Assembly: GCA_036365515.1 (NCBI GenBank)
Contig: CM070873.1
Coordinates: 264,134,075-264,198,074 of the forward strand
Source of the DNA: Torymus aiolomorphi
Lineage: Eukaryota; Arthropoda; Insecta; Hymenoptera; Torymidae
Reading direction: 5' to 3'
Length of the DNA: 64,000 nucleotides
Below the pieces are notes generated by a model that made no database searches, was not told the origin of the DNA, and saw only the letters and a list, made by a program, of their open reading frames with translations. Within the stretch, counting starts at the first letter, position 1, and every line of letters begins with the position of its first letter. Of this stretch, positions 63,105-64,000 are shown one piece after another. The translations under genes and the position numbers were made by a program.

Positions 63105-63590
63105 TAATGTTTTGTCACAAAACGCTAGAATCACTTGCTTTCTAACCAGCGATCGTCGGGAAAGCGAGGGAAAAAGACGGCCTTTCCGTTTTTGTTCTGA
63201 ACTGATCACAAACGAATAGTACTGCGGCGAACGAAGCTCTCTTTGATAATTTTTCGAAACTACATTAGCGATGTCATCTACAATGATAATGAAAGTGTCG
63301 TATTGAATGAGAATGCACAAGGAACCACGCCCTGGCTGTCTCTTGCACCGCTTGCGAACTCTCTCCAATTATCGATCGATACATTCGCGTCTGTTTGATC
63401 ATGCCTCTCTCTCCATTTCTCTGCATTCTCTCATTCCCTCTCTCTCTCACACACACACACACTCTCTCGCTCTCTTTTCCATTCTCTCTATCTCTTTTTC
63501 TCTCTCCTCGCTTACAAACCGTTGTCTCCATCTTGTCGCCTCTTTCTAAACTGAAAATGTCGATTTCTCGAGCTCGCTCATGTTCTCTCG
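63105..63590. other. CT-rich flank of the terminal microsatellite, nothing recognised
   Basis: A pyrimidine-rich plus strand with short (CA)n and CTCTCT runs. Frames are low complexity. Confidence 0.5.
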
Positions 63591-63774
<184 letters not shown>

Positions 63775-64000
63775 ACTCTCGAGGAGGAAAAATCCATCGA
63801 ACTCGGGAAGGCAAAAATAAAAAGGAAGCGTGTGTGTTCTTGCGTTTTTCAAAATCGAAGGAGCAAGAAGAGAGCGGGATGAAGGAGTGCGTGTGTGTGG
63901 GTGTGTGAGCGAAGAAAAACGAAACGAATAAACTAACTAGTACTCGTACAACGGCGTTATGTAATGCGTGTGTATCGTCGGCGGGACGTCGGTATACGTG
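63775..64000. other. Window end, unassigned GC-mixed sequence
   Basis: A short (GT)n-like run lies at 63880-63907. No feature is supported. Confidence 0.5.

Overview
This window looks like a gene-poor, AT-rich stretch of an arthropod nuclear genome, most likely an insect. The guess rests on low coding density, very long (GA/CT)n tracts, many palindromic miniature transposons, a Penelope-like element and LINE tails. A hymenopteran is a plausible guess but nothing here proves it. I found no intact host protein gene, rRNA, functional tRNA or CRISPR array. Most open frames are low-complexity repeats read as protein (Ser-Leu, Arg-Glu, Cys-Val, Leu-Pro-Ala-Cys) or lie inside inverted repeats. The only recognisable coding remnants belong to transposons: two Penelope-like copies (37.6-40.0 kb), a LINE ORF2 tail (14.1-14.7 kb) and a decayed pogo-like DNA-binding domain (17.7-17.85 kb).

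Layout. 0-2.1 kb: a satellite-like inverted repeat, called family A here. 2.2-5.0 kb: a run of TTAA-flanked elements, three sharing TTAA junctions. 5.1-8.0 kb: a 40-bp minisatellite, LINE 3' tails and a GC-rich island with (GA)n tracts. 8.5-12.7 kb: MITEs and a nested palindrome complex. 12.7-14.1 kb: mostly plain AT-rich DNA. 15.9-21.1 kb: two large TTAA elements, the first holding the pogo-like element. 22.6-25.4 kb: two TA-flanked MITEs with CACTGAAAAAAATTT ends. 26.6-30.1 kb: palindromes and a probable solo LTR. 32.3-34.4 kb: a family A copy with a 169-bp (AC)n tract. 35.6-36.7 kb: a palindrome and short tandem repeats. 37.6-40.0 kb: the Penelope-like pair. 40.2-42.0 kb: a TIR element carrying a 90-bp repeat that encodes a 30-residue repeat. 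42.5-48.5 kb: small hairpins, a MITE with a tRNA-like insert and a full palindromic family A element. 49.5-54.3 kb: a 4.7-kb element with ~0.7-kb inverted ends, containing further TTAA insertions. 55.3-64 kb: GC-richer DNA with the longest (CT)n tracts, CAG runs and minisatellites, possibly upstream or first-exon territory of a gene beyond the window.

The strongest signal is the number and nesting of palindromic DNA transposons. At least nine have TTAA target duplications (piggyBac-type) despite differing termini, and at least five have TA duplications (Tc1/mariner/pogo-type). Several palindromes share internal modules: a conserved core near the apex of three TTAA elements, and a GCGAAGC hairpin loop at the apex of otherwise unrelated palindromes.
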